Positions 17,306 to 26,452 of a stretch of 64,000 nucleotides of DNA are shown here, piece by piece (positions within the stretch are counted from its first letter, which is position 1; each line of letters opens with the position of its first letter). Source of the stretch: Orlajensenia sp001423545 (GTDB lineage Bacteria; Actinomycetota; Actinomycetes; Actinomycetales; Microbacteriaceae); contig LMOK01000001.1 of assembly GCA_001423545.1 (NCBI GenBank), forward strand, positions 248,001 through 312,000. Reading direction: 5' to 3'. Below the pieces are notes generated by a model, which was not told where the DNA came from, searched no databases, and saw only the letters and a program-made list of their open reading frames with translations. The position numbers and the translations under genes were made by a program.

Positions 17306-17334
17306 TTGACATGGGTCCTAGTAATGTCCATTTT
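17306..17334 (+). promoter_or_regulatory. possible sigA promoter
   Basis: A full TTGACA at 17306-17311 with 17 bases to CATTTT at 17329-17334. The -10 is weak. An 8-base inverted repeat (TAGGACCC at 17235-17242, GGGTCCTA at 17313-17320) brackets an AT-rich stretch upstream and overlaps the spacer. Confidence 0.4.
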
Positions 17335-17420
17335 CGGCCGCGACCGGATGCCTCAGGCCTCCGGATGCGGCCACTCGGGGGAAGTCGTCACCGGCGTCCC
17401 TCCCTGTGAGAGGTGTACGA

Positions 17421-18752
<1,332 letters not shown>

Positions 18753-18762
18753 GCCTCCACTG

Positions 18763-20025
18763 GTGCGGTACGTACCGGCGATCGTCATCGGTCGCACGGT
18801 CAGGACGCTCGCGCGGCTGAGGAAGCCGGGCGGCGGTTCTGCCGTGCCCGGACTCGTGGTGAACAAGGTCGCCCCCGGCTACCTCGCCACGACCCTGAAC
18901 TCGTTCCGCGACGGTCTCGTGATCGTCTCGGGTTCGAGCGGCAAGTCGACCACCACGAAGATGCTCGTGGCCGTCCTGCGCGCCCACGGCCGATCGGTGT
19001 TCACCAACCCGTCGACGGCGAACATCTCCCAGGGACTCACCTCTGCACTGCTCGAGCGGGCCGACCTGCAGGGCCGGATCCACGACGACATCGCCGTCCT
19101 CGAGATGGACGAGGGGCACGGCGCCCTCATCGCCGCCGAGCTGTCGCCGCGCGTGGTCGCCCTCACGAACGTGATGGTCGACCAGATCGACCGTTTCCAC
19201 GACTCAGAGATGGTCGCCACCATGTTGACGACGATCGCGGCCCGGGCGACGGATGCCGTCGTCGTCAACGCTGACGACGACTACCTCGTGCAGCTCGCCT
19301 CCAGTGTTCCCGCCGGGGTCAGGGTGGAGCGCTTCGGCGTCTCCTCCGCCGTGCTCGACGCAGCCCCTCACGGCCTCGGCCATGCGCGTCTCGCCTCGGA
19401 GCGCCTCGACGACCCGTCCGGCATCGTCGTGGGCGCAGTCTCCGGGCGAACGGCATCGATGCTCATCGACGGCGACGAGCACACCGTGGGCCTTCCCGCT
19501 CGGGGCGTCCACTATGCGACGGATGCCGCAGCCGCCCTGAGCACGGCGCGTGCCGTGCTCGGGTCGGCGTTCGACGTCGATCTCGCCGTCGCCGCCGTCG
19601 GCTCCATCCCGCCGGTGTTCGGCCGCGGCGAGGTCGTCGAGGTGCGCGGTCAGCAGGTCGAGTTCGTGCTCGTGCAGAACCCGGCGAGCTACCAGCTGAA
19701 CATCGACACCCTCGAACCCGGCGCTCCCGTGCTGTTCGCCATCGGGTCCGACGTGCGCGACCCGTCGTACTTCTGGCCGGTTGACACCTCGCGCGTCTCC
19801 CGGGTCGATATCGTCAGCGGCTCGAAGGCGTGGGAACTGGCCCTCCAGCTCAGTTACGACGATGTCGAGATCGACCGGGTGGAGACGGATCTGGGCCGGG
19901 CGGTCGACGATTTCCTCGCGCTTCCCCAGCCCGCGACCGGCGTCAAGACCATCGTCTTCTCGGCCGACTCCATGCGCCGCACCCGAGCCCATCTCGGCCT
20001 GACCTCCGAGGGCGAGCCGTCATGA
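18763..20025 (+). CDS. murT: MurT-like Mur ligase family protein, cysteine-free
   Basis: A 420-residue Mur-ligase-type protein that with GatD forms the lipid II D-Glu amidotransferase in other bacteria, acting at the inner face of the membrane. ATP site GSSGKSTTTKML (about residues 58-69), FTNPSTANISQGL, the acidic VLEMDEGHGA, NVMVDQIDRF and the C-terminal DUF1727 part with AIGSDVRDPSYFW are all family features. Staphylococcal and pneumococcal MurT carry a four-cysteine zinc ribbon in the middle; the matching region here (ASSVPAGVRVERFGVSSAV and beyond) has none, and the whole protein contains no Cys. The start GTG is 10 bases after sigA. It overlaps gatD by an ATGA, so subunits are made together. 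In type B peptidoglycan the target carboxyl is not amidated, so the reaction here is open. Confidence 0.88.
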   Translation: MRYVPAIVIGRTVRTLARLRKPGGGSAVPGLVVNKVAPGYLATTLNSFRDGLVIVSGSSGKSTTTKMLVAVLRAHGRSVFTNPSTANISQGLTSALLERADLQGRIHDDIAVLEMDEGHGALIAAELSPRVVALTNVMVDQIDRFHDSEMVATMLTTIAARATDAVVVNADDDYLVQLASSVPAGVRVERFGVSSAVLDAAPHGLGHARLASERLDDPSGIVVGAVSGRTASMLIDGDEHTVGLPARGVHYATDAAAALSTARAVLGSAFDVDLAVAAVGSIPPVFGRGEVVEVRGQQVEFVLVQNPASYQLNIDTLEPGAPVLFAIGSDVRDPSYFWPVDTSRVSRVDIVSGSKAWELALQLSYDDVEIDRVETDLGRAVDDFLALPQPATGVKTIVFSADSMRRTRAHLGLTSEGEPS

Positions 20026-20756
20026 CCCCGACCTTCACCATCGCCGTCATCGCGCCGAGCCTGTTGAACACGAACGGCGACGCCGAGAACGCCCGGGTGC
20101 TCGCCCGCCGAGCCGAGTGGGCCGGCGAGACGGCGACGATCATCGCCGTCGAGGCCGCGTCCGACCTGCCGGAGAACGTCGACGCCGTCGTCATCGGCTC
20201 GGGCTCCGACTCCGCACTCGTGCCGGCCAGGGACCTGCTGCTCGAGATCCAGGATCAGCTGCGCGTCTGGTCTACCTCGGGCGTTCCGATCCTCGCGGTG
20301 GGAACGGGCTGGGAGTTGATCAGCTGGGGTGTTGAGCGTGCCGTCGGTGGCGTCGTCGAGGGCCTCGGCATCCTCGCCGGGCGTGGCGTTCCCCGCCAGG
20401 ACCGCGCCAGCGGCGACATCGTGCTCTCCAGCCGCTTCGGACGCATCGTCGGATTCGAGAACCACGCCCGCGACTACGTCGGCGCCGAGGGTTCCCCGCT
20501 CGGCCGGGTGCTGAGCGGCAGCGGCAACGGACGCGACTCCTCGCAGGAGGGCGTCGTCATGGGCGATGTCATCGGCACGCACCTGCACGGTCCTGTGCTG
20601 GCGAAGAACCCGGCGCTGGCCGACCACCTGCTCACGTCGATGTTCGGGCGCCGCGGGCTGGTCTACCAGCGCGGCGAGCGTGCGGCATCCGTCGACGACT
20701 ACGCCAACGCGGCACGCAACCAGATCCTCACCGGCCTCGGCCTCGACGCCGACTGA
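20022..20756 (+). CDS. gatD: GatD-like class I glutamine amidotransferase without the catalytic cysteine
   Basis: A 244-residue partner of MurT with the CobB/CobQ-type glutaminase fold. Conserved family segments are present: TNGDAENARVLARRAEW, VIGSGSDSAL, GFENHARDYVG and GTHLHGPVLAKNPALAD with the catalytic His at 189. At the nucleophile elbow, where GatD has A(I/V)CGGxQ, this protein reads LAVGTGWELISWG: residue 94, the position of Cys94 in staphylococcal GatD, is Gly (codon gga at 20301). No other Cys exists in the protein. The reading frame and flanking motifs are intact, so this is not a frameshift. As a glutaminase it should be dead; a structural role, or use of free ammonia or an amino acid, is possible. 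A terminator follows at 20779. Confidence 0.88.
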   Translation: MTPTFTIAVIAPSLLNTNGDAENARVLARRAEWAGETATIIAVEAASDLPENVDAVVIGSGSDSALVPARDLLLEIQDQLRVWSTSGVPILAVGTGWELISWGVERAVGGVVEGLGILAGRGVPRQDRASGDIVLSSRFGRIVGFENHARDYVGAEGSPLGRVLSGSGNGRDSSQEGVVMGDVIGTHLHGPVLAKNPALADHLLTSMFGRRGLVYQRGERAASVDDYANAARNQILTGLGLDAD

Positions 20757-20778
20757 TCGGTCGCACCTGCTCGAACGA

Positions 20779-20817
20779 GAAGAGCCGCCCGGATGCGATG
20801 CATCGGGGCGGCTCTTC
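20779..20817. terminator. bidirectional terminator between gatD and the DUF7455 gene
   Basis: Twelve-base perfect arms (GAAGAGCCGCCC and complement) around a 15-base loop, followed by TTC-rich sequence on both sides; placed between two convergent genes. Confidence 0.75.
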
Positions 20818-20843
20818 TTCGTGAAGTTCGAAGCGGGTGCCGG

Positions 20844-21071
20844 TCAGTTCTCGAGGAGACGAGACGACTCGTCGTGCCAGCTGTGCGCGATCGAGGCCAG
20901 CTTCTCCTGGTGCTTGCGTCCGTGGTGAGCGCAGAACAGCAGCTCGCCGCTGTTGACGACCACGCGGATGTAGGCCTGAGCGCCGCACGCATCGCAGCGG
21001 TCGAGGGCGGTCAGCTGGTGGGCCGTCTCGAGTTCATCGACGGCACCGTTCGGGGTAACGATCTGTGACAT
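20844..21071 (-). CDS. DUF7455 small zinc-ribbon-like protein
   Basis: A 75-residue cytosolic protein of a small actinobacterial family. The C-terminal half has a CDACG pair and an FCAHHGRKH pair, a likely single zinc site, joined by the short strand AQAYIRVVVNSGELL. Function is unknown; it is commonly encoded between sigA and the type II topoisomerase genes in Micrococcales. AAGGAGG lies 8 bases before the ATG at 21071, a very strong ribosome site. TACATT upstream (near 21115) is a possible -10. Confidence 0.85.
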   Translation of the reverse strand: MSQIVTPNGAVDELETAHQLTALDRCDACGAQAYIRVVVNSGELLFCAHHGRKHQEKLASIAHSWHDESSRLLEN

Positions 21072-21233
21072 GGACTGACCCTCCTTTTCGTATCGACCTG
21101 AAGATCCGTGACTCAATGTAAACACGCACTTCAGTCGAATCCGCGTGCATGCCCCAGCATTTCGCTCAGCGCGTACGGATTGTGACATTTCTCACGGCAG
21201 GGTGTCAGGTCCGGGGGATCGCCCCTGCTCGCC

Positions 21234-21239
21234 TAGGGT
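21234..21239 (+). promoter_or_regulatory. -10 element of parE, leaderless
   Basis: TAGGGT, 8 bases before the GTG at 21248. Confidence 0.55.
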
Positions 21240-21247
21240 TGACTGAC

Positions 21248-23329
21248 GTGAGCAGTGACTATTCCGCCCGGCATCTTTCCGTCCTCGAGGGCCTCGAAGC
21301 TGTGCGCAAGCGCCCGGGCATGTACATCGGATCGACGGATTCCCGCGGCCTCATGCACTGCCTCTGGGAGATCATCGACAACTCGGTCGACGAGGCGCTC
21401 GGCGGTCACGGCACCGAGATCGACGTGACGCTGCACCCCGACTCGAGCGTCGAGGTGCGCGACCGCGCCCGCGGCATCCCGGTCGACATCGAGCCGAAGA
21501 CCGGGCTCTCCGGCGTCGAGGTGGTCTTCACGAAGCTGCACGCCGGAGGCAAGTTCGGTTCGGGCTCCTACGCCGCGTCCGGGGGACTGCACGGTGTCGG
21601 CGCCTCGGTCGTCAACGCCCTGTCCGAGCGCCTCGACGTCGAGGTCGACCGCGACGGCAAGACGTACGCCATGTCGTTCCACCGCGGTGAACCCGGGCTG
21701 TTCGCCGACACCGGGGACACCAAGAGTCCGGATGCTCCCTTCACGCCGTTCGAGAACCGCAGTGAACTACGCGTGGTCGGCAAGGTGAAGAAGGGCGTCA
21801 CCGGTACCCGCATCCGGTACTGGGCCGATCGCCAGATCTTCACCAAGGGGGCCGACTTCCAGACCGAGGAGCTCCTCGGGCGAGCCAGGCAGACGGCCTT
21901 CCTCGTTCCCGGCCTCGGCATCCGCGTCACCGACGAGCGGGGATTCGAGCCACACACCGACGAGTTCAAGTTCGACGGTGGCATCTCCGAGTTCGTCGAG
22001 CACCTCGCCCCCGACGCCCCACTCACCGACACCTGGCGCCTGACAGGCACCGGCAGCTTCACCGAGACGGTTCCCGTGCTGAGCGACGCCGGCGCGATGA
22101 TCCCCACCGAGCTGCAGCGCGAGTGCACCGTCGACATCGCCCTGCGCTGGGGCACCGGCTACGACACCGTCATGCGCAGCTTCGTGAACATCATCTCGAC
22201 GCCCAAGGGCGGCTCCCACCAGGCCGGATTCGATGCCGGCATGCTCAAGTTCCTGCGCCAGCAGGTGGAGCTGAACGCCAGACGCCTCAAGGCGGGCACG
22301 GACAAGCTGGAGAAGGACGACATCTTCGCCGGCCTCACCGCCGTGCTCACAGTCCGTCTACCCGAGCCGCAGTTCGAGGGCCAGACCAAGGAGGTGCTCG
22401 GCACGCCGGCCGTCCGCGCGATCGTGGCGAACGTCGTGGCGAAGGCCATGGCCGAGCGCTACGCCTCCACCAAGCGTGACGACAAGGCTCAGTCGGCCCT
22501 GCTGCTCGACAAGGTCGTCGCCGAGATGAAGTCGCGCATCTCAGCGCGGGCCCACAAGGAGACCCAGCGCCGCAAGAACGCGCTCGAGAGCTCGTCACTG
22601 CCGGCGAAGCTGGTCGACTGCCGGTCGAACGACGTCGCCCAGAGCGAGCTCTTCATCGTCGAGGGCGACTCAGCCCTCGGCACGGCCAAGCTGGCGCGCG
22701 ACAGCGAGCACCAGGCGCTCCTGCCCATCCGGGGCAAGATCCTCAACGTGCAGAAGGCGAGCGTCGCCGACATGCTGGGCAACGCCGAGTGCGCCTCCAT
22801 CATCCAGGTGATCGGCGCCGGATCCGGCCGGAGCTTCGACCTCGAGACCGCCCGCTACGGCAAGGTCATCATCATGAGCGATGCCGACGTCGACGGCGCG
22901 CACATCCGCACCCTGCTGCTCACCCTGTTCTTCCGCTACATGCGGCCGATGATCGAGAACGGCCGGGTGTTCGCCGCCGTGCCTCCGCTGCACCGCGTCG
23001 TCGTGATGAACCCGGGTTCGAAGCCGAACGACACCCTGTACACGTACTCGGAGGCCGAGCTCCAGAAGGTGCTTGCGGCGCTGAGCAAACAGGGCAAGAA
23101 GTACCAAGACCCGATCCAGCGCTACAAGGGCCTGGGCGAGATGGATGCCGACCAGCTGGCCACGACCACCATGGACCGGAAGCACCGGACCCTCCGCCGC
23201 GTGAACGTCTCGGACGCCGAGAACGCCGGCCGGGTGTTCGAGCTGCTCATGGGCAACGACGTCGCCCCGCGCAAGGAGTTCATCGTCGACAGTTCCGACA
23301 GGCTCTCCCGCGAGAGTATCGACGCCTAG
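21248..23329 (+). CDS. parE: DNA topoisomerase IV subunit B
   Basis: A 693-residue type IIA topoisomerase ATPase subunit that works with ParC to unlink daughter chromosomes. GHKL ATPase motifs: EAVRKRPGMYIGST, EIIDNSVDEAL, RGIPVDIEPKTG, and GGLHGVGASVVNALS; the transducer Lys and the TOPRIM domain (SELFIVEGDSALGTAKLARD, MSDADVDGAHIRTLLLT) follow, then the GLGEMDADQLATTTMD segment. It is shorter than GyrB insertion-bearing forms and pairs with the parC gene 570 bases downstream on the opposite strand, so I favour ParE over GyrB. The frame is open upstream, but a TAGGGT at 8 bases and YSARHLSVLEGLEAVRKRPG favour the GTG at 21248. Confidence 0.92.
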   Translation: MSSDYSARHLSVLEGLEAVRKRPGMYIGSTDSRGLMHCLWEIIDNSVDEALGGHGTEIDVTLHPDSSVEVRDRARGIPVDIEPKTGLSGVEVVFTKLHAGGKFGSGSYAASGGLHGVGASVVNALSERLDVEVDRDGKTYAMSFHRGEPGLFADTGDTKSPDAPFTPFENRSELRVVGKVKKGVTGTRIRYWADRQIFTKGADFQTEELLGRARQTAFLVPGLGIRVTDERGFEPHTDEFKFDGGISEFVEHLAPDAPLTDTWRLTGTGSFTETVPVLSDAGAMIPTELQRECTVDIALRWGTGYDTVMRSFVNIISTPKGGSHQAGFDAGMLKFLRQQVELNARRLKAGTDKLEKDDIFAGLTAVLTVRLPEPQFEGQTKEVLGTPAVRAIVANVVAKAMAERYASTKRDDKAQSALLLDKVVAEMKSRISARAHKETQRRKNALESSSLPAKLVDCRSNDVAQSELFIVEGDSALGTAKLARDSEHQALLPIRGKILNVQKASVADMLGNAECASIIQVIGAGSGRSFDLETARYGKVIIMSDADVDGAHIRTLLLTLFFRYMRPMIENGRVFAAVPPLHRVVVMNPGSKPNDTLYTYSEAELQKVLAALSKQGKKYQDPIQRYKGLGEMDADQLATTTMDRKHRTLRRVNVSDAENAGRVFELLMGNDVAPRKEFIVDSSDRLSRESIDA

Positions 23330-23358
23330 CCCCCGTCGCCGCGCGCTATTTCGCGGAA

Positions 23359-23385
23359 CTCTGCGCCATCCAAACCGGCGCAGAG
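23359..23385 (+). terminator. hairpin after parE
   Basis: Nine-base perfect arms CTCTGCGCC / GGCGCAGAG with a 9-base loop, 29 bases past the parE stop. No T tract. Confidence 0.4.
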
Positions 23386-23444
23386 CGCCCGGCACTGGCG
23401 TGCGGCTGCGGTGATGACGTCTGGCGGGGGAGGGCTGCTCGGCG

Positions 23445-23450
23445 TACGGT
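23445..23450 (+). promoter_or_regulatory. -10 element of the SRPBCC gene, leaderless
   Basis: TACGGT, 7 bases before the ATG at 23458. Confidence 0.55.
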
Positions 23451-23457
23451 CGAGGCC

Positions 23458-23892
23458 ATGGCCGAGTACACAGCTCACGTCGACGCGTTCATCGCAGCCC
23501 CGCCCCAGGCCGTCTGGGACGTGATCACGAGCGGGGAGCCGCATCCGGAGATCCTGGCCGGCGCGCGCATCGTCACCGACTGGGCGCTCGGCGCCGAGAT
23601 CCGGTGGATCGGCGAGTGGGAGGGGAAGAGCTTCGAGGACTACGGGCGCGTGCTCGAAGTCGAGGAGCCACGTCGGCTCGTCGTCACCCACTTCAGCCCG
23701 ATGACGGGCCAGCCGGATGTTCCGGAGAACTACCACACGCTCCGCTACGAGCTCCTGGCCGTCGACGGAGGCACGCGGGTCGAGCTGGATCAGGACAACA
23801 ACCCGACGACCGAGGCCGCCGAGCATTCAGCCGAGAACTGGCGCGACATGCTCGACGGCGTGCGCACCGTCGTGGAGCGCTCGCTCGGCTGA
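23458..23892 (+). CDS. SRPBCC (START/AHSA1-like) domain protein
   Basis: A 144-residue single-domain protein with the helix-grip fold that binds hydrophobic ligands. It begins with YTAHVDAFIAAPPQAVWDVIT, typical of AHSA1-like members, continues with GAEIRWIGEWEGKSFEDYGRVLEVEEPRRLVVTHFSP and ends with the long helix SAENWRDMLDGVRTVVERSL. Ligand and role are unknown. It sits between parE and the convergent parC, ending 2 bases from the parC stop. Start by leaderless promoter. Confidence 0.82.
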   Translation: MAEYTAHVDAFIAAPPQAVWDVITSGEPHPEILAGARIVTDWALGAEIRWIGEWEGKSFEDYGRVLEVEEPRRLVVTHFSPMTGQPDVPENYHTLRYELLAVDGGTRVELDQDNNPTTEAAEHSAENWRDMLDGVRTVVERSLG

Positions 23893-23894
23893 GC

Positions 23895-26369
23895 TCAGGC
23901 GATCGTGGTGCCGATGGCGCCGATGACGGCATCGAGCGGGGTTCCGGATGCGTCCCGCTTGGCGCCGGGCTCCGGCAGCGTGCGCGCCGAACCGTCCGAA
24001 CCGACAGCGAGCGGGTCGCGACCGACCCACGCGAGCGCGAGGGCGTCCTCGCCCTTCAGGAAGCGCTGTGCACGCACGCCACCCGTCGCGCGGCCCTTGG
24101 CCGGGAACTCGTCGAATGCGCTCACCTTGGCCGTTCCGGGATCGGTCCCGAGCAGCGTCTCGCTGCCGGTCGCGACGGTGGCCACCACGACCTCGTCGCG
24201 CTGATCGGCTGGGATTGACGTGAAGTGGATGACCGTCGCGTCGGCGCCGAGGTTGATGCCGGCCATTCCGCCGGCAGGGCACCCCTGGGGGCGCACGGAC
24301 GCAGCCGGGAACCGCAGCAGCTGCGCATCCGTCGCCACGAACACGAGCTCATCGGTCTCGGCCCCCTGCACCGCACCAACGACCTCGTCGCCCTTCTTGA
24401 GGGCGATGACCTCGAAGTCCGGGCGACTGGGGTACGCCCCGGTGGCGACGCGCTTGACGATTCCCTGACGAGTCCCGAGGGCGATGGACTGGTCGCTGGT
24501 GAGCGAGACGATGGCGAGCACCTTCTCACCGCGATCGCTGAGGGCCAGGTAGTCGCCGACCTTCACACCGGCGCCGAGCTGCACCGAGGTCTCGGGCAGC
24601 ACGGGCAGGTCGACGGGGGAGAAGCGCACTAGACGGCCGCGGTTGGTGACGGCTCCGATCTCGGTGCGGCTCGTGGTGTCGAGAGTCGAGAGGAGCGCGT
24701 CGTGCTTGCTGCGGCGGCGCTGGCGCACGGGCGCTGCCGGGGCGTCGTCGTCGCGGGTGACGAGGTCGACGCGCGCGATCCGGCCGGTGGCGCTCAGGTA
24801 CACGCGGCACGGGGCGTCCGCCACCTCGAGGATCGCCGCCGCGCGCTTGGCGGCTGCGCCGGCGATGCTGGGCTTCGCCTCGGTGAGCAGGGTGCGGCGC
24901 GGGGTGCCGAACCTGTCCGCGATCTCGGCGAGCTCATCGGAGACGAGCGACCGGATGCGGGCATCGCTGGCCAGCAGCGTCTCGAGCTCGGCGATCTCGG
25001 CCTTCAGCTTGTCGCGCTCGGCCTCGAGCTCGATCCGGGAGAACTTGGTGAGGCGGCGCAGGCGCAGCTCGAGGATGTACTCGGCCTGCACATGCGTGAG
25101 GTCGAAGACGTCCATGAGGCGCGTGCGTGCCTGCTCGGTCTCGTCGCTGGTGCGGATGACCTGGATGACCTCGTCGATGTCGAGGATGGCCACGAGGAGG
25201 CCCTCGACCAGGTGCAGTCGCTCCCGACGGCGGTCGAGCCTGAAGCGCGAGCGCCGGGTGACCACCAGCACACGGTGCTCGACGTACACGACGAGGAGCT
25301 CGCGCAGCCCGAGGGTGCGCGGTCCGCCGTCGACGAGGGCGACGGCGTTGATGTTGAACGAGTCCTCGAGCGGTGTCAGGCGGTACAGCTGCTCGAGGAC
25401 GGCATCCGGGCTGAAGCCGGTCTTGATCCCGATGACGAGGCGCAGGCCGTTCGTGCGGTCCGTCAGGTCGGTGACATCCGAGATGCCGCTGATCTTCTTG
25501 GCGTTGACGCCGTCCTTGATCTTCTCGATGACCTTCTCGGGTCCCACGAGATAGGGCAGTTCGGTGATGATCAGGCCGGTCTTGCGAGCGGTGATCGACT
25601 CGACGCGCACCTTGGCCCTGGTCTTGAAGCTGCCGCGGCCCGTGGCGTAGGCGTCTCGCACGCCGGAGAGGCCGGCGATGGTGCCGCCCGAGGGAAGGTC
25701 GGGGCCGGGCACGAACTCCATCAGGTCGTCGAGGGTCGCATCCGGGTGCGCCAGAAGATGGCGCGCCGCCCCGACGACCTCGATGAGGTTGTGCGGAGCC
25801 ATGTTCGTGGCCATGCCGACGGCGATGCCGCTGGCCCCGTTCACGAGCAGGTTGGGGTAGGCGGCGGGGAGGACCTCGGGCTGGGTGAGCTGGTTGTCGT
25901 AGTTGGGAACGAAGTCGACGACGTCCTCGTCGAGGCCCTCGGTCATCGCCAGCGCCGTGGCTGCCAGCCGTGCCTCGGTGTACCGGGCGGCGGCCGGGCC
26001 GTCGTCGAGCGAGCCGAAGTTGCCGTGACCGTCGATGAGCGGCACGCGCAGGGTGAACGCCTGGGCCATGCGCACGAGAGCGTCGTAGATGGCGGTGTCG
26101 CCGTGCGGATGCAGCTTGCCCATGACCTCGCCGACGACGCGCGCCGACTTCACGTGGCCACGGTCGGGGCGCAGGCCCATCTCGCTCATCTGGTAGAGGA
26201 TGCGGCGCTGCACGGGCTTGAGCCCGTCACGGGCGTCGGGGAGGGCCCGCGAGTAGATGACGGAGTACGCGTATTCGAGGAACGAGCCCTGCATCTCGGT
26301 GGCGACGTCGACGTCTTCGATGCGTTCGACCGACTGGGTCTCGGGTGTGGAGTTCTGGCGCGGGGTCAT
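23895..26369 (-). CDS. parC: DNA topoisomerase IV subunit A
   Basis: The 824-residue breakage-reunion subunit matching ParE. Visible: SFLEYAYSVIYSRALPDARDGLKPVQRRILYQM, KSARVVGEVMGKLHPHGDTAIYDALVRMAQ, GNFGSLDDGPAAARYTEARL with the DNA-linking Tyr (AARYTE), the coiled-coil region near residues 390-470, and a C-terminal beta-pinwheel with degenerate repeats. The C-terminus lacks a clear GyrA box, which supports ParC. The ATG at 26369 begins MTPRQNSTPETQSVERIEDVD; the frame is open up to 26510, but that would run across the promoter of the divergent phosphodiesterase gene. ribosome site weak. Confidence 0.9.
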   Translation of the reverse strand: MTPRQNSTPETQSVERIEDVDVATEMQGSFLEYAYSVIYSRALPDARDGLKPVQRRILYQMSEMGLRPDRGHVKSARVVGEVMGKLHPHGDTAIYDALVRMAQAFTLRVPLIDGHGNFGSLDDGPAAARYTEARLAATALAMTEGLDEDVVDFVPNYDNQLTQPEVLPAAYPNLLVNGASGIAVGMATNMAPHNLIEVVGAARHLLAHPDATLDDLMEFVPGPDLPSGGTIAGLSGVRDAYATGRGSFKTRAKVRVESITARKTGLIITELPYLVGPEKVIEKIKDGVNAKKISGISDVTDLTDRTNGLRLVIGIKTGFSPDAVLEQLYRLTPLEDSFNINAVALVDGGPRTLGLRELLVVYVEHRVLVVTRRSRFRLDRRRERLHLVEGLLVAILDIDEVIQVIRTSDETEQARTRLMDVFDLTHVQAEYILELRLRRLTKFSRIELEAERDKLKAEIAELETLLASDARIRSLVSDELAEIADRFGTPRRTLLTEAKPSIAGAAAKRAAAILEVADAPCRVYLSATGRIARVDLVTRDDDAPAAPVRQRRRSKHDALLSTLDTTSRTEIGAVTNRGRLVRFSPVDLPVLPETSVQLGAGVKVGDYLALSDRGEKVLAIVSLTSDQSIALGTRQGIVKRVATGAYPSRPDFEVIALKKGDEVVGAVQGAETDELVFVATDAQLLRFPAASVRPQGCPAGGMAGINLGADATVIHFTSIPADQRDEVVVATVATGSETLLGTDPGTAKVSAFDEFPAKGRATGGVRAQRFLKGEDALALAWVGRDPLAVGSDGSARTLPEPGAKRDASGTPLDAVIGAIGTTIA

Positions 26370-26452
26370 CCGTTGTTTCTCGTCTGGTGGGGCTCGTTCT
26401 GGGGCCTCGTCGCCGCGCGACGGCTGGGCCGTCCTGTGCGAGACTGAGCGCG

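Noticed and set aside
17228..17409. Short open frames between the MFS gene and sigA
   Set aside because: No ribosome sites, unusual composition, and they overlap the likely sigA promoter.
26345..26452. A longer N-terminus for the phosphodiesterase
   Set aside because: The extension overlaps the start of parC on the other strand and has no family similarity; the ATG at 26453 starts the conserved part.
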